Source: a virus
Length of the DNA stretch: 43,989 nt
Reading direction: 5' to 3' (one strand)
Virus record (IMG/VR): IMGVR_UViG_3300033388_004471
Coordinates: 1 to 43,989 of that record
In this document: positions 7,796-17,808 of the stretch, one piece after another
How the letters are laid out: the number at the start of each line of letters is the position of its first letter
Position numbering within the stretch: the first letter of the stretch is position 1
The notes under the pieces: generated by a model
Databases searched by the model: none
What the model saw: the letters and a program-made list of their open reading frames with translations, nothing else
What the model was told of the DNA's origin: nothing
Translations under genes and position numbers: made by a program

Positions 7796-8358
7796 TGACT
7801 TCGGGCGTTGATATTTGCAATATGGCGCTCCAAATACTTGGAACAAGGAAAATATCGTCCTTTGATGATGAGACAGTAGAGGCACGTTTGTGTAAAACTC
7901 AGTATCCTCTTTCAAGGATGTCTCTTTTACGTGAACACCCTTGGAACTTTGCAATAAAAAGGGTAGATTTAGCACCTTTGTCTGATAAACCAGTTTTTGG
8001 CTGGACACATCAATTTGAAAAGCCTGGTGATTTTATTAGATTACTTGAGGTTATGGATCAAACAGTTGGTGATTATATTTTTGAAGGAAATAAAATATTA
8101 GCCAACACAAACATACTCAATATCAGGTATGTCTCAAACGTTACTGAAGCATTTTTTTTCGATACTGAATTTATAAGTGTTTTAGCCTATCATTTGGCTG
8201 TAGAGTTGTTTGAGGCTTTGGATGGGACAGTATCTAAAAAAGAAAGTTATCAGCGAGCCTTTGATAATTTGTTATCAAAGGCAAAATTGACAGATGGTAG
8301 AGAAAATCCCGTTATTCAAATTCATGAGTCAAGTTGGCTAGCAGCTAGAAGGATGTAA
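7795..8358 (+). CDS. Head-tail adaptor, tail tubular protein A-like
   Basis: This 187-residue protein matches the T7 gp11-type adaptor that docks on the portal ring. Typical elements are the opening VDICNMALQILGTRKISSF, the central RMSLLREHPWNFAIKR (an LR-x-HPWNFA-type motif characteristic of the family, near residue 45) and a hydrophobic segment ending in AYHLAVELFEAL. Start and stop overlap the flanking genes (TAATG before it), so it is part of a tightly packed tail operon. Length is normal for the family. Confidence 0.9.
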   Translation: MTSGVDICNMALQILGTRKISSFDDETVEARLCKTQYPLSRMSLLREHPWNFAIKRVDLAPLSDKPVFGWTHQFEKPGDFIRLLEVMDQTVGDYIFEGNKILANTNILNIRYVSNVTEAFFFDTEFISVLAYHLAVELFEALDGTVSKKESYQRAFDNLLSKAKLTDGRENPVIQIHESSWLAARRM

Positions 8359-8359
8359 A

Positions 8360-10282
8360 ATGCCATCACCAAATGCCATACCAACAACTGATAGAACCAC
8401 AGTATTAAGGTCATCTTTTAACGGTGGGTTAATTTCACCGTTGATGCTTGGTCGTGCAGATTTCGCTAAATATAAAGACTCTTGCACAGAACTTAAAAAC
8501 TTTATCCCTTGGGTTACTGGTGCAGTAAAAAAACGTGCAGGTAGTATATATGTACGCAGTTGTAAATACGTGGGTAGTGAAACCCGTTTAATTTCTTTCA
8601 GATATAGTGACAAAACGAATTATATAATCGAGTTTGGACACAAGTATTTTCGTTTTTACGCAAATGGTGAATCTGTATTTATTTACGACGCGGTGAGTGG
8701 GAGGAATATCTCTTATGAGATAACACATTCTTTTGATGCACGTCACGTTTTTGAGTTTGCTATATCTCAGGTTGGTGATAATGTATTTTTTGTGAATACT
8801 AGGTATCCACCTCACAAGTTGGTACGTATAGCAGGCAACAATTGGAGTTTTGCTTCAATTCCAATCTCGGGACTTAATCCTGACTTACCTGGTAATCCTG
8901 GTAAGCTTAATTGGGGTAACCCGGGAGCAATTTGTTTTTTTGAAAACAGACTATGGCTTGCAGGAAGTAATCTCAATCCTCGAGGGTTGGCTGCAAGTAA
9001 AACAGGGGATTATTTCAATTTTAATATTACTGGTGAAGTTAAAGATGATTCATCATTAAGATTTACTATCAACTCATCAAACAATCACCAAATAAAGTGG
9101 TTGCATTCAGGTAGAGACATGATCATTGGAACTAGTGGTGATGAGTACATAATGACAGGGGGTACGACAGGTATAACGCCAACCAACGTATCAGTTAGAA
9201 CATACACCTCATACGGATCTACCGTCGTCGCACCTATTCAGATTGATGATAGATTATCGTTTGTCCAAACAGGTGGAACGGTAGTGCGTGAGTTTAGCTA
9301 TGCGTATGATTCTGATGCATATCGCGCATCTGATGCTACAGTATTGACTGAACACATTACTCACAGTGGCATTAAAGAGATGGCATACCAACAACAACCC
9401 AACAAGACATTATGGCTATTACTGAATGATGGACGTATGGCAGGAATGGTACGCAATGAGGATCACAAGATACAGGCATGGTTTGAGGTTGAAACTTCTG
9501 ACCCTAAACTAACTTATCCACCACTTAGAGCTCAAGGAGAAGATGAAACTGATGCAGAATATAGCCAATATGTTAAGGACTATAATTATTATTCCACGTT
9601 TGGTTTTGGATATAAAAGCATTGCTGTGATTCCAGATTGGAACGACAGCAGAGAGGATATTGTATGGAATGTGGTTACACGCATGGTCGGCAATAGAATT
9701 GTACAAGCAATAGAATACACACCTTCTTACGGTTATGACAAACATGCTGTATTTACTGACAGTAGTGCTAAATATGATGGTGAACCAACAAGTGCTATTA
9801 AAGGGATGAACCACCTAGAAGGTGAAATGGTAGCAATTTACGCTGATGGCAATGTTGTTCCCAATCAAAAGGTTATTGATGGTAGGCTGCATTTCGGCAA
9901 AGACAAATACAGCACCATAATTATGGGTTTACCGTATGAAAGTATTCTCACCACAACACCTTTAGAATTTGGTGAAATTACCAGTATTGTGCAAGGCTCT
10001 AAATCCAAAATTATAAGTTGTATATTTAGGCTAGATCGTACAGCGTATGAAATAAGTTACTCATGGGATAACAACGGTATACACCTTTGGAATACTGAGG
10101 TATTTAAGGTTGTGGGTGATACAGTGTTGGGACAGAGTGATAAGTTATTTACTGGTGATACTGATAATTTACGCTTATCTGGTTCATCACAAACAAGTCT
10201 GCAAATGTCAGTTAGACACAACAAGCCTGCACCTTTTACACTGTTGGCAATGATGATAACAGTACAGGTAACATCAATATGA
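8360..10282 (+). CDS. Tail nozzle protein, tail tubular protein B-like
   Basis: This 640-residue protein corresponds to the T7 gp12 or P22 nozzle class that forms the tail tube end. The N-terminal SSFNGGLISPLMLGRADFAKY and the segment WVTGAVKKRAGSIYV (residues 17-55) are typical. The rest is beta-rich, consistent with a propeller-like nozzle, with WLLLNDGRMAGMV near 350. It follows the adaptor gene and overlaps the next gene by ATGA, the normal order in T7-like tails. It is expected in six copies at the tail end. Confidence 0.92.
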   Translation: MPSPNAIPTTDRTTVLRSSFNGGLISPLMLGRADFAKYKDSCTELKNFIPWVTGAVKKRAGSIYVRSCKYVGSETRLISFRYSDKTNYIIEFGHKYFRFYANGESVFIYDAVSGRNISYEITHSFDARHVFEFAISQVGDNVFFVNTRYPPHKLVRIAGNNWSFASIPISGLNPDLPGNPGKLNWGNPGAICFFENRLWLAGSNLNPRGLAASKTGDYFNFNITGEVKDDSSLRFTINSSNNHQIKWLHSGRDMIIGTSGDEYIMTGGTTGITPTNVSVRTYTSYGSTVVAPIQIDDRLSFVQTGGTVVREFSYAYDSDAYRASDATVLTEHITHSGIKEMAYQQQPNKTLWLLLNDGRMAGMVRNEDHKIQAWFEVETSDPKLTYPPLRAQGEDETDAEYSQYVKDYNYYSTFGFGYKSIAVIPDWNDSREDIVWNVVTRMVGNRIVQAIEYTPSYGYDKHAVFTDSSAKYDGEPTSAIKGMNHLEGEMVAIYADGNVVPNQKVIDGRLHFGKDKYSTIIMGLPYESILTTTPLEFGEITSIVQGSKSKIISCIFRLDRTAYEISYSWDNNGIHLWNTEVFKVVGDTVLGQSDKLFTGDTDNLRLSGSSQTSLQMSVRHNKPAPFTLLAMMITVQVTSI

Positions 10283-10653
10283 GTGCAGCATTATTATCAG
10301 CTGGTTTATCCCTTCTTGGTGGAATAATGAACAAGCAGGGATACGATGCACAGGCAGAACGAGAACGTCAGGCAGGTATTGCCAACATTGCACGCATTAG
10401 ACGTGAAGCTAGTAGTGCAGAAGGGACAATGATGGTTGCTTTTGGTAAATCAGGTGTTACCATGGAAGGTTCACCCATGGACGCTATCGGGCAAAATGCG
10501 TATAATGCTGCAATGGATGAGTATGTTTCTAACTTTAATACTCAAAGCAGTGTGGCAGCATCTAAACAAAAAGGTAGGTCAGCATTGGTGGCTGGAGTGG
10601 CTGGTGCTGCTTCGGCTTTTTCTAGTGCTAGTGCTGGTGCTAGTACAGGATAG
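10279..10653 (+). CDS. Internal virion (core) protein, gp14-like
   Basis: This 124-residue Ala/Ser/Gly-rich protein has a hydrophobic N-terminal segment (SAALLSAGLSLLGGI), a charged helical middle with repeated Arg/Ala, a GKSGVTMEGSPMD segment near residue 52 and a low-complexity C-terminus. The same layout is found in the small internal core proteins of T7-like podophages, which are ejected into the cell envelope first. It sits directly after the nozzle gene and before three large internal proteins, the expected order. Function is inferred from architecture and order. Confidence 0.8.
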   Translation: MSAALLSAGLSLLGGIMNKQGYDAQAERERQAGIANIARIRREASSAEGTMMVAFGKSGVTMEGSPMDAIGQNAYNAAMDEYVSNFNTQSSVAASKQKGRSALVAGVAGAASAFSSASAGASTG

Positions 10654-10661
10654 GGTCAAAT

Positions 10662-12692
10662 ATGCAATTATATAAACAAACAGAACGGGTTCAGGTTCAA
10701 CCATACGACCCATCGGGTGTAAATATCCTTGTAAATGCTGGTCAAAAATACATTGGTGAAATGCAAAGACGTGATCTTGAGCAAAGAAATAGTGTTGCCA
10801 CTATTGAAATGTTAGGCATTGAAACCAATATCGTTAATAAATTGGTTGACGTTGAAAAACAATTAGATGATACCGGGCATATTGATGGTATTAATTTACC
10901 TAATATTGCCGAACAAATTAGAATGGACGAATATGAGGGGTTTACTCCTCCACCTGAGCTTAAACATAAGTATGTTAAGAAACAAGCAGAATATCAAGCT
11001 GCTCAATCAATAAGAATGTATGCCTCTTATGGTGCTATCAAAGAGAAAAAAATAAAAGCAGACTTCAAAAGAACGTATGGGGATATTGCAATTCTTGCAA
11101 CTAGAGAAGCAGCGGACGAAAACATAGAAAAAATTACTACTCTAGTTAGTGGCATGAGTATATCACAAACACAATATAACACATTGCTCTCGTCTAGTAT
11201 TGAAGGTCATAACAATCAAATGTATCGCAACGAGTTAAATAACCCTGAAAACAATCTTGAGAAAATAGAATCATATTACAAAGAATTTAAAAATAATAGA
11301 TATGGTGTAGGTTTAGAAAACCATAAAACTATTGACAGATTATTCATTGGTCAAATAAAATCAAAGAAAGCGGGCAATCGTGCTTTTGCCAAGGCACAAA
11401 AACGACAACAGATTGATCAAACAATTACACGGTTTAACGGTTGTCGTAATATTGACAGTGCAAGTGCTGGATGCAATTTCACATCATTTGTGAATAATCC
11501 TGATTATCCTCGTGAACAGCAAGAGGAGTTTGAAGACTTTGAAAATATCCAAAAACCACTCAGACCTTTGTTGATAAATATGGCTGCTGGTTATAGCACT
11601 GATATAGACAAGGTTATGACTAAAATGCAAGCAATCGTGGCTGATGAAACAGTGCCTATCCTTGGTAAAAATGGCAGAAATAATGCCAAAAAGACACTGA
11701 CATACATGGACAAGCAAAGATCACAATTTGAGGCAAAAATTAGACAACCTGATGGTATTTACTTTGTGATTGCTCAACTCAATAAAGGTGATAACACTGA
11801 CATCATGGGTGGTGTTGAACATTTATCCAAGGAGTGGATGGCAAAGGCTAATAGTATAATGGCTAGAATAGGTGTGCCAGAACAAGAACGTATGTTGTTG
11901 CCACGTGAAACAAGGGAGCAATTAGCCGTTGATCCTTTTAATGCTATCACTGCTGTTTTAGATACTGCTGAACAAGAGAATTGGAATGATGTTAGTAGAC
12001 GGGTTGCAATTAAGGAAATAAACAAAATAACTGGTTTACCTAAAGGCATGTCTATTTTGTTGACGCAAGACAGCACTAAGGGGACTAGAGCCTTAAAGAA
12101 TTATAAAAGTAATAAAGAGTTATATGGTAAAGGTGATAACACTGAAATAAAAATTACAGAACATTGGTTTACAGATTCAACACGTAAAAAGTTACGCCTT
12201 TCTGGAATGCCTGTTGAAAGTATTAACAAATTTGATAGTGCAATAGAAATACAAGCGTTGTCTACTTGGGCGTTGACTGGTGGCGATATGGATAATATTT
12301 TAAAGGAAACATCTCAAGAAATTATCAATAAAGAATTTACGTTTGGTGGCGATGATATAAACGGTGGATATTTGAGATTTGATCGTTCCAAAGTAACACA
12401 AGATTTGGCTGATGATTATGTGAATGCGGTTGATTATATAATCAATGAGCCTGTCATATTAGATAAGATTATCCTTTGGGACGGAATACTAGGACCTTAT
12501 GACAGAGAGGAAGTGTACGATTTGATTGCAGATGCCACAATAATATCAACCGATAACGATACATCTTTCGGCATTCTAAGTGGCAACTTCACCATTCCCT
12601 TTACTGAGCAAATGACTTACGAAAAAATCAAGGGGATTTATGATGATTACATTAAATACAAACAATTAAATACACCAAAACTTAACTTATAA
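10662..12692 (+). CDS. Internal virion / DNA ejection protein (676 aa)
   Basis: This large, mostly helical protein belongs to the T7 gp15-like position in the ejectosome operon. It has a long N-terminal charged helical region (residues 20-160), an unusual Cys pair (FNGCRNIDSASAGCNF, near residues 258-275) and a helical C-terminal half. I see no transglycosylase or protease motif. The neighbouring genes for core proteins point to a DNA-ejection role across the periplasm. The stop overlaps the next start (TAATG). Confidence 0.78.
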   Translation: MQLYKQTERVQVQPYDPSGVNILVNAGQKYIGEMQRRDLEQRNSVATIEMLGIETNIVNKLVDVEKQLDDTGHIDGINLPNIAEQIRMDEYEGFTPPPELKHKYVKKQAEYQAAQSIRMYASYGAIKEKKIKADFKRTYGDIAILATREAADENIEKITTLVSGMSISQTQYNTLLSSSIEGHNNQMYRNELNNPENNLEKIESYYKEFKNNRYGVGLENHKTIDRLFIGQIKSKKAGNRAFAKAQKRQQIDQTITRFNGCRNIDSASAGCNFTSFVNNPDYPREQQEEFEDFENIQKPLRPLLINMAAGYSTDIDKVMTKMQAIVADETVPILGKNGRNNAKKTLTYMDKQRSQFEAKIRQPDGIYFVIAQLNKGDNTDIMGGVEHLSKEWMAKANSIMARIGVPEQERMLLPRETREQLAVDPFNAITAVLDTAEQENWNDVSRRVAIKEINKITGLPKGMSILLTQDSTKGTRALKNYKSNKELYGKGDNTEIKITEHWFTDSTRKKLRLSGMPVESINKFDSAIEIQALSTWALTGGDMDNILKETSQEIINKEFTFGGDDINGGYLRFDRSKVTQDLADDYVNAVDYIINEPVILDKIILWDGILGPYDREEVYDLIADATIISTDNDTSFGILSGNFTIPFTEQMTYEKIKGIYDDYIKYKQLNTPKLNL

Positions 12693-14302
12693 TGTCTTAC
12701 GATTATGAAGGTGATGACTTTCTCGCTAATGTACCTATACTAACTGCTGGTGATATAAAGTTAGACTGGGCTGATACAGGTAAGTTTTTTACACCAATAC
12801 AAGATTCAGAGAGAACATTAGATGCGGTTACCTCATGGCTTCCTACAGCCGAGGAAAACAAATTGGACGTTGAGACTGAAACTGAAATGCTTAAAGACAC
12901 AGGCATTAAATCTGCAGGTACTAGAACCCTTAAAGAAGTAAAGAATATTTTACGTTGGCGTAAAAAAGACGAACAGCAAGCATTTGATTTGTCACGCACC
13001 ACTGCCCCGGGTTTTGCAATGACAGCACAATTCGCATCATCAGTTTTTAATCCTGTTGAAGTGGCTGTCGGTACAGCAGCTGCGTTTGTACCAGGGTTAG
13101 GTCCAGCATACCTTGCGGCAAGGGTTGCATCAAAAGGTACAAAACTTGCGCGCATAGTACAGGCAAGTAAAATTAGTGCCGCTCAAAACACAGCGATTGG
13201 TATAGGTTTTGAACCATTGAACTACGCTGTAGAAACACATTATGGACATGACTATGGGTTAACAGACTCTTTGATTAATGTGGCTGCCAACACAGTATTC
13301 GGCGGTCTTTTTGGTAGTGGTGTTCAAAAGTTTACTGATCGCAAAGGTTTTGGTAGAACTCATGAACAACGCATTTGGGATGAGTTGCCACAGAAAAGCA
13401 AAGCTGAAATTACAGATGCTGTCAAAGTTGCTATGGATAATAATGTACCGCTTGACAGTGTTGATATTATCAAGATTGCACGTACTGATAGATTTTTCAG
13501 ATACGCCTCGAAAGAGGGTGAAGGTGAGGGTGGATTTTATGATAAGGTGCGTACACAATTCTTAGAAAAAGTGTTTGGGGATGATGATGATATGCAATTG
13601 CAATATGATATGATGAAATTGCAAGAAATGACCAAGGGTAAAAAGTCTGTATTTCAATTAAAATATAAACAAATACCCAAATCAACAGGCGACAGACGAC
13701 AAACCAATAAAGTATTTCAACGAGGGATACGTAAAGAAACTAAACAATTTGCCAAAGTTGTAGATTTAAACGAGAAATACAAGGCAATGGCTGATGAAAA
13801 CAAACACTCTAAAGAAAGTAAAGAGATTAAAGCAACGCTCACCAATGAATTAGACAAATTAAGCGAAAGGAGTCAATGGTTATTTTCGGTAATGCAGGTT
13901 GATAAACCTACAAACCGTAGACACAGGAAAATATTAGATGAGGTTATGAAAACTGAACATGGTAAGGATAGCACTGCAATGCTCTCTGACTTGAAAACAA
14001 TGATGAGTAAAGACCCATTACAAGCCGACCCTAAACATGAGACTCCAGAGACTCCAGTAGAAACTTTTGACACAACACCTGAAAACTATGAAAAACTGTT
14101 AGAGGAGGCTAAACCTGAACCTAAACCTGATATTAAGGCTAAACCTGATATTAAGGCTAAACCTGAACCTAAACCTGATGTTGCAGTTGAGTTGCGTAAC
14201 AAGAAATTGGCTGATGAAATAGAGGAAATAGATGTAGAATATGCTTGGCTTGATAATTATGATAGGATTAAATGCGGCGAATGGCTAAAAACACTTACAT
14301 AA
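12692..14302 (+). CDS. Internal virion / DNA ejection protein with KPEPKPD repeats (536 aa)
   Basis: The N-terminal half has long Ala/Gly-rich hydrophobic segments (residues 110-160 and 190-215) that could insert in a membrane after ejection. The C-terminal half is a charged helical region ending in a Pro/Lys tandem repeat near residues 475-495 (units PEPKPD and IKAKPD), then an acidic tail. No lytic transglycosylase motif is recognised. The gene sits in the ejection protein block and overlaps the next gene by about 30 bases. It most likely forms part of the T7-like ejectosome. Confidence 0.75.
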   Translation: MSYDYEGDDFLANVPILTAGDIKLDWADTGKFFTPIQDSERTLDAVTSWLPTAEENKLDVETETEMLKDTGIKSAGTRTLKEVKNILRWRKKDEQQAFDLSRTTAPGFAMTAQFASSVFNPVEVAVGTAAAFVPGLGPAYLAARVASKGTKLARIVQASKISAAQNTAIGIGFEPLNYAVETHYGHDYGLTDSLINVAANTVFGGLFGSGVQKFTDRKGFGRTHEQRIWDELPQKSKAEITDAVKVAMDNNVPLDSVDIIKIARTDRFFRYASKEGEGEGGFYDKVRTQFLEKVFGDDDDMQLQYDMMKLQEMTKGKKSVFQLKYKQIPKSTGDRRQTNKVFQRGIRKETKQFAKVVDLNEKYKAMADENKHSKESKEIKATLTNELDKLSERSQWLFSVMQVDKPTNRRHRKILDEVMKTEHGKDSTAMLSDLKTMMSKDPLQADPKHETPETPVETFDTTPENYEKLLEEAKPEPKPDIKAKPDIKAKPEPKPDVAVELRNKKLADEIEEIDVEYAWLDNYDRIKCGEWLKTLT

Positions 14303-16809
14303 CTTGTTTCAAAAAGTCTCTTGATAAGCTTGAGGGTATACCTGAGGTAAGAAAAGCAAAGATTGCTGATAAAATGGTGCAACTTGAAAATGCAGGCAAA
14401 GTACACACCATCGCTGATGCACTTGATGAGTTGAAAAAAGATGCCAAACATAGAAAGTTTATCGCTGTCAAAGAAGCAAGAATTGATATTAAGTTTATCA
14501 AGGAAGTTAGAGCCTTAACTGATGGTATGAACGATAAGGAATTTGCTGGTTTCATGGTTGATAGACTTGTTGGTACAGCAAAGCACGGTGAAGGCTTTGG
14601 GTTGAGTGTTGATGCTGTCCAAAATGCTACTGAAAAACAGTACATGCGCATGGTAGAAGGAAAGTTGTATCGTGTTATGCAGGAAAACCTTGATAATGAG
14701 TATGGTGTTACCAACCACAGAGAACTTATGGCTTTGTTTGAAAACAACAATACTGCATTAGGGTTGCAATTTCAACAACGCTCATTGGACGAAGTAGTAA
14801 GGCTTGACGTTTATCACACAAAGCCCACAAAAAGCCAATATGACGATAAATTCACAACTGAGGTTGCTAAGGTATTGCTTGAAGTTAAAACTCACGCTAT
14901 GGCTAAAAATGAGAGTGTAGGTATCACCATTGATAAATTGGATCATCACGCATTCAAACAAACCTACGATAATGATGCACTTATCAAAAAAACCAACAAA
15001 CACAGAAACAGACTCAAGACACTTAATCCGTTTGATAAGACTTGGGAGCAAAGTATTAAGTTAGCTAAGCGTGAGTTTGCACAAGAAAATTATGAACATG
15101 TTGATTGGGATAAAGTAGAATTTAAGATGGAGCAAGTATTATCCAATGAGCAACGCTTAAACTTATTGGAAAACACTTTCGAAAAAACAATCAAAGGTGA
15201 TAATAATCGATGGTTTGATAAGAACTTGAATACCAGAACAGGGGATAGATCTAAACGTGTGATCATCTATAAAAATGATCACAGATATGCAGTGCATTCC
15301 ACAGTTGGTACAGGCAACGTTTATGCCTCAATGTCCAGTGATTTAATCAGAATGTCACACCAGTACGCAGCTACGTCAAAAATGGGCGTCAATGTTGAGG
15401 ATAATCTGGGTTCAATCATTAAAGGGCGAAACTTAACCAATGCTCAAGAGAGAAACATAAACAACGCTATGAGTCAAGTTAGTGGTAAAGCACGTGAAAC
15501 AGGTAATGTGAGGGCTGCGAGAATTAACAGTGCATTAAGAACTTATGCCTCATCTGCCATCGCTGGAGGGTTTACTAAATATGCTGTGGTGCTTGATCCT
15601 ATTTTGTCAAGAAAAGAACTCCGAAATCATGGTATGAACACAGGTAAGATCACCTCACAATTTAAAGCAATCAACAAAATATTTGGTGATAAAGATGAGC
15701 TTAGGGCGTTCATGCAAACAATGGACTTGACTTACAAAACCCACATAGGGCAAATAATAAACCGCCATAACATGTCACTTGATACTGATACTCACAACAT
15801 TACTCGAGCCATTAGAGGTAAAACACACTATTACACTGGTTTGCACGGGGCAACCGAGACTGGTGATATTATGGCTGCATTAAGTCTGTCCTCCTGGTAT
15901 GGCAGTATGAAAAATAAAACATTCGAAAAACTACCAAAGAAAATGCAAGATAAGTTGACTAACTTTGATATTGACAAAAAAGACTGGAGTCTGTTGCGTA
16001 AATATGCCATTGATGACGGTCGTATGACTATTCAAGGTGTAACCAATATCCCTGAAGGTAAAATGTCTGATATTGATGGGCTTTCTATGAAAATGGCAAT
16101 GTTATTTCACACTGCCATTGATACAGCCGTTTTGAAACCCAGTAGCCGAACAGCAATGAGTAGTGGTAGTTTTTTTGGTTTAACTGAAATTGGCAAAACA
16201 GGTACGTTTGGTCGTGAGTTAAGTAATATGTTCTTTGCCCTCAAAGCACACCCTGTGGCATTCGGACAAAAGCACCTGATGCACATGGTTCACAACATGA
16301 CACCCATAGAGCAAGCACAATACGTGGCTAGTATGTTGGCATCATTGACAGCAGGAGGCTACACACTTGTTTTAATTTCAGAGGCATATGATGTGTGGTC
16401 TGGCAAACTAAAAGAGTTTTCATCACTTAATAACTGGGATACTTTGTATAAGTCGCTTGTGTATGGTGGTGCTACTGCACTTGCTCCCGATATAGTTGAT
16501 ATTCTTAGGTATAATAAGGCATCTAACATATTCGGTGTTGTTCCAAGTAAAATATATTCATTGGGTGAATCGGCTGCTAAATCAGTTGCTAAAACCTACA
16601 AAAGAGGTGAGCTGTCTGTAGGTGATATTGCAAGTGAAGTTATTGAACAAACACCTTTCGACCTCCCTGGACGAGATATAATTGTGGACAAGTTCAACAA
16701 TGAGTTGATGAAAATACTGGATAGGGAAACATGGGATAAAAATCAAAGCAAAGAAAGAGAGCGTTTTAGAAAGAAAAACCGAGAGATGCGTAAAAGAATT
16801 ATAGAATAG
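14272..16809 (+). CDS. Large internal virion / DNA ejection protein (845 aa)
   Basis: At 845 residues this is the largest product of the genome and occupies the T7 gp16-like place, last of the internal proteins and just before the tail fibre. It is mostly helical and basic. Hydrophobic stretches occur near residues 690-720 (ASMLASLTAGGYTLVLI) and a charged tail of Arg/Lys/Glu closes the protein. Two starts are possible, ATG 14272 (AGGA five bases before) or ATG 14281; both overlap the preceding gene. No peptidoglycan hydrolase motif was recognised, so the muralytic activity known for T7 gp16 is not evident. Confidence 0.78.
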   Translation: MRRMAKNTYITCFKKSLDKLEGIPEVRKAKIADKMVQLENAGKVHTIADALDELKKDAKHRKFIAVKEARIDIKFIKEVRALTDGMNDKEFAGFMVDRLVGTAKHGEGFGLSVDAVQNATEKQYMRMVEGKLYRVMQENLDNEYGVTNHRELMALFENNNTALGLQFQQRSLDEVVRLDVYHTKPTKSQYDDKFTTEVAKVLLEVKTHAMAKNESVGITIDKLDHHAFKQTYDNDALIKKTNKHRNRLKTLNPFDKTWEQSIKLAKREFAQENYEHVDWDKVEFKMEQVLSNEQRLNLLENTFEKTIKGDNNRWFDKNLNTRTGDRSKRVIIYKNDHRYAVHSTVGTGNVYASMSSDLIRMSHQYAATSKMGVNVEDNLGSIIKGRNLTNAQERNINNAMSQVSGKARETGNVRAARINSALRTYASSAIAGGFTKYAVVLDPILSRKELRNHGMNTGKITSQFKAINKIFGDKDELRAFMQTMDLTYKTHIGQIINRHNMSLDTDTHNITRAIRGKTHYYTGLHGATETGDIMAALSLSSWYGSMKNKTFEKLPKKMQDKLTNFDIDKKDWSLLRKYAIDDGRMTIQGVTNIPEGKMSDIDGLSMKMAMLFHTAIDTAVLKPSSRTAMSSGSFFGLTEIGKTGTFGRELSNMFFALKAHPVAFGQKHLMHMVHNMTPIEQAQYVASMLASLTAGGYTLVLISEAYDVWSGKLKEFSSLNNWDTLYKSLVYGGATALAPDIVDILRYNKASNIFGVVPSKIYSLGESAAKSVAKTYKRGELSVGDIASEVIEQTPFDLPGRDIIVDKFNNELMKILDRETWDKNQSKERERFRKKNREMRKRIIE

Positions 16810-16818
16810 AGGTGAACA

Positions 16819-17808
16819 ATGAGTTTAGAAACAACACAACATAAAATAAGTCATGTAGGCAATGGTGTTGCAACTACATTTCCTTTTATAGTTAGTTTTT
16901 ATGATGACAATGATATTGAAGTCTATCTTGATTTAGTTAAAGTAATTTCATTCTACTACACCTTGAATAAAAATCCAGAGAATATATCCGAATTAGAAAG
17001 TATTACTTTCAAGACAGCACCTGCTGATGGTGTTCATGTAGACTTCATTAGAAAAACACCACTCAAACAATCAGCGGAATTTATAGATGGTGGCAAATTG
17101 AGAGCTGCTACTCTTGAACGTTCATTTGATCACATTGTGATGATGATTCAAGAGTTAGGGGACGCTATCAAAAAAACTGCCAGACTTAATGTTTTTGGCA
17201 ATGATGATACATCAATGGTTATCAACGAGTCTGTTGCTGAACGACAAGGAAAAATATTTTCATTTAACCCTCAGGGTAATTTAGCACTGGTTGACAATAG
17301 TGGTTTGAAAGGTGATAAAGGTGATCAGGGTGTGCAAGGTCCATCAGGTGGCGCACCGGGTATCGATGCTGTAATTACGTATGACATGGACAAAACTTAC
17401 CAGACAGATGATGTCTGTAGTTGGGATGGTAAATTGTATATTTCCATTGTTAGTAATAATAGTGGAAATGACATAAGTGATACATCAAAATGGTTTTATT
17501 TAAGTTCAATAGGAATTGACCAACAGTGGTTTGATTTTACAGGTATGAGTACAAGGAGGGACAATGAGGAGTATTTGAATGATACAAACCGACCTATCTT
17601 TGTATCCATATTTGGACACAACGGTTATGAAAATGCAACCACACTAAATTGTCATTTTAAAATAGATGACAGAATTGCAGGTGGTCTCATCTTTGGGCAT
17701 AATGGGATTGAATCAGGTGTGTCTGCTATAGTCGGAGCGGGTCAAATTTACAAACTTGACCCTCTAATTTTAGATGGAACAATACGTAGTTGGTTGGAGT
17801 TAAGATAA
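16819..17808 (+). CDS. Tail fibre protein with T7-type N-terminus and collagen-like segment
   Basis: The first 140 residues match the T7 tail-fibre attachment domain (HVGNGVATTFPFIVSFYDD, then VDFIRKTPL and LRAATLERSFDH). A short collagen-like Gly-X-Y stretch follows near residues 169-185 (GLKGDKGDQGVQGPSGG), then a carbohydrate-binding-type segment (SWDGKLYISIVSNNSGND) and a beta-rich C-terminus. It anchors to the tail and contacts the host receptor. At 329 residues it is short, so a second gene, probably the next one or the fibre at 32459, may supply the distal tip. TAATG couples it to the next gene. Confidence 0.9.
   Translation: MSLETTQHKISHVGNGVATTFPFIVSFYDDNDIEVYLDLVKVISFYYTLNKNPENISELESITFKTAPADGVHVDFIRKTPLKQSAEFIDGGKLRAATLERSFDHIVMMIQELGDAIKKTARLNVFGNDDTSMVINESVAERQGKIFSFNPQGNLALVDNSGLKGDKGDQGVQGPSGGAPGIDAVITYDMDKTYQTDDVCSWDGKLYISIVSNNSGNDISDTSKWFYLSSIGIDQQWFDFTGMSTRRDNEEYLNDTNRPIFVSIFGHNGYENATTLNCHFKIDDRIAGGLIFGHNGIESGVSAIVGAGQIYKLDPLILDGTIRSWLELR

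Noticed and set aside
12692-16809. Lytic transglycosylase in the internal virion proteins
   Set aside because: No Glu-Ser or Gly-Leu-Met-Gln type motif of the known families was seen, so I did not annotate one.
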